Below are positions 5,417 to 5,641 of a DNA stretch of 5,641 nucleotides, in pieces. The position numbers were made by a program, and so were the translations under genes. The stretch covers positions 1-5,641 of the forward strand of contig JAKBNO010000047.1 in NCBI GenBank assembly GCA_021831005.1, given 5' to 3'. A model generated the notes under the pieces. That model was not told the origin of the DNA and made no database searches. It saw nothing but the letters and a program-made list of their open reading frames with translations. Every line of letters starts with the position of its first letter. Position 1 is the first letter of the stretch. Origin of the DNA: Thermoplasmata archaeon (lineage in GTDB: Archaea; Thermoplasmatota; Thermoplasmata; Thermoplasmatales; GCA-001856825).

Positions 5417-5641
5417 AGGAACATACTTCAGGTTTAATCCAACAGCCATTTCTAGAGAGTACAAGATCCCACTGTCTGAACTGAACAGTTTTCCCGTTTT
5501 CTTGATATCCTCCCAAAGCTTAGATCTTAACACGACCGAACTGGTCTCTGGTTTTACCCACGTCTACCCACTTCAGTACAAAGACATAAAAGATTTAGCA
5601 AGAAAATTCTTCCCACTCCTGAGAGATGACTTCTGGGAAAA
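5391..5641 (+). CDS. Unknown protein, N-terminal part only, runs off the window
   Basis: A frame open from ATG 5391 to the last base (83 codons plus two bases) with no stop. It starts inside the DUF424 gene in another frame, overlapping it by 26 bases, and GGGAG (5380-5384) lies six bases before the ATG as a plausible ribosome binding site. This points to translational coupling. The translation (MRNSQPWSEGTYFRFNPTAI at the start, later FPVFLISSQSLDL and RKFFPLLRDDFWE) is rich in aromatic residues and looks like a soluble, folded protein. It has no signal peptide, no cysteines and no nucleotide-binding motif in the visible part. I do not recognise the family. The frame also stays open for some distance upstream of 5391, but only GTG or TTG starts deep within the DUF424 gene are available there, which is less likely. 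Confidence 0.65.
   Translation, partial: MRNSQPWSEGTYFRFNPTAISREYKIPLSELNSFPVFLISSQSLDLNTTELVSGFTHVYPLQYKDIKDLARKFFPLLRDDFWE

Noticed and set aside
1..5641. CRISPR array, insertion sequence or defence system
   Set aside because: No spaced direct repeats, terminal inverted repeats, transposase motifs or defence-domain proteins are visible in any complete gene here.

Overview
The window is archaeal chromosomal DNA. The evidence is a complete archaeal-type MCM replicative helicase, a DUF424-family protein (a family I know only from archaea), a TrpB2-type tryptophan synthase beta chain, and an intronless tRNA-Gly with no encoded CCA. Several genes have AT-rich TATA-like boxes about 22-28 bases before the start codon, which suggests leaderless mRNAs. 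The MCM length (701 aa), the style of the small membrane protein and the gene mix look most like Thermoplasmata or relatives. That placement is an impression from memory, not a computed result.

Layout: bases 1-379 hold no confident gene, but the minus strand carries fragmentary protein-like frames that could be a decayed gene. The + strand gene at 395-1759 is an orphan trpB2 with no trpA beside it. Bases 1760-2104 are non-coding or hold remnants: an 86-codon minus-strand open frame without a good start, and a tiny + strand ORF behind a TATA-like box. A tRNA-Gly(UCC) lies on the minus strand at 2105-2177 with its own promoter at about 2206-2216. Between that promoter and the promoter of the next + strand gene is a near-perfect 28-bp dyad (2244-2271), the most striking unexplained signal in the window.

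A GTG-started, 168-aa two-helix membrane protein of unknown function follows (2336-2842) and ends in a strong T-tract terminator. The MCM gene (2936-5041) has its own TATA-like box. It is followed on the same strand by a DUF424 gene (5114-5416) and, overlapping it by 26 bases, an unrecognised gene that runs off the right edge (5391-5641+).

Functionally the right half is a replication-linked cluster: mcm, DUF424 and an unknown gene on one strand, the last two probably translationally coupled. The left half is biosynthetic (tryptophan) plus translation (tRNA-Gly). No CRISPR array, insertion sequence or obvious new multi-gene system is visible. The less ordinary items are the operator-like dyad, the possible gene remnants on the minus strand, and the uncharacterised genes beside mcm.
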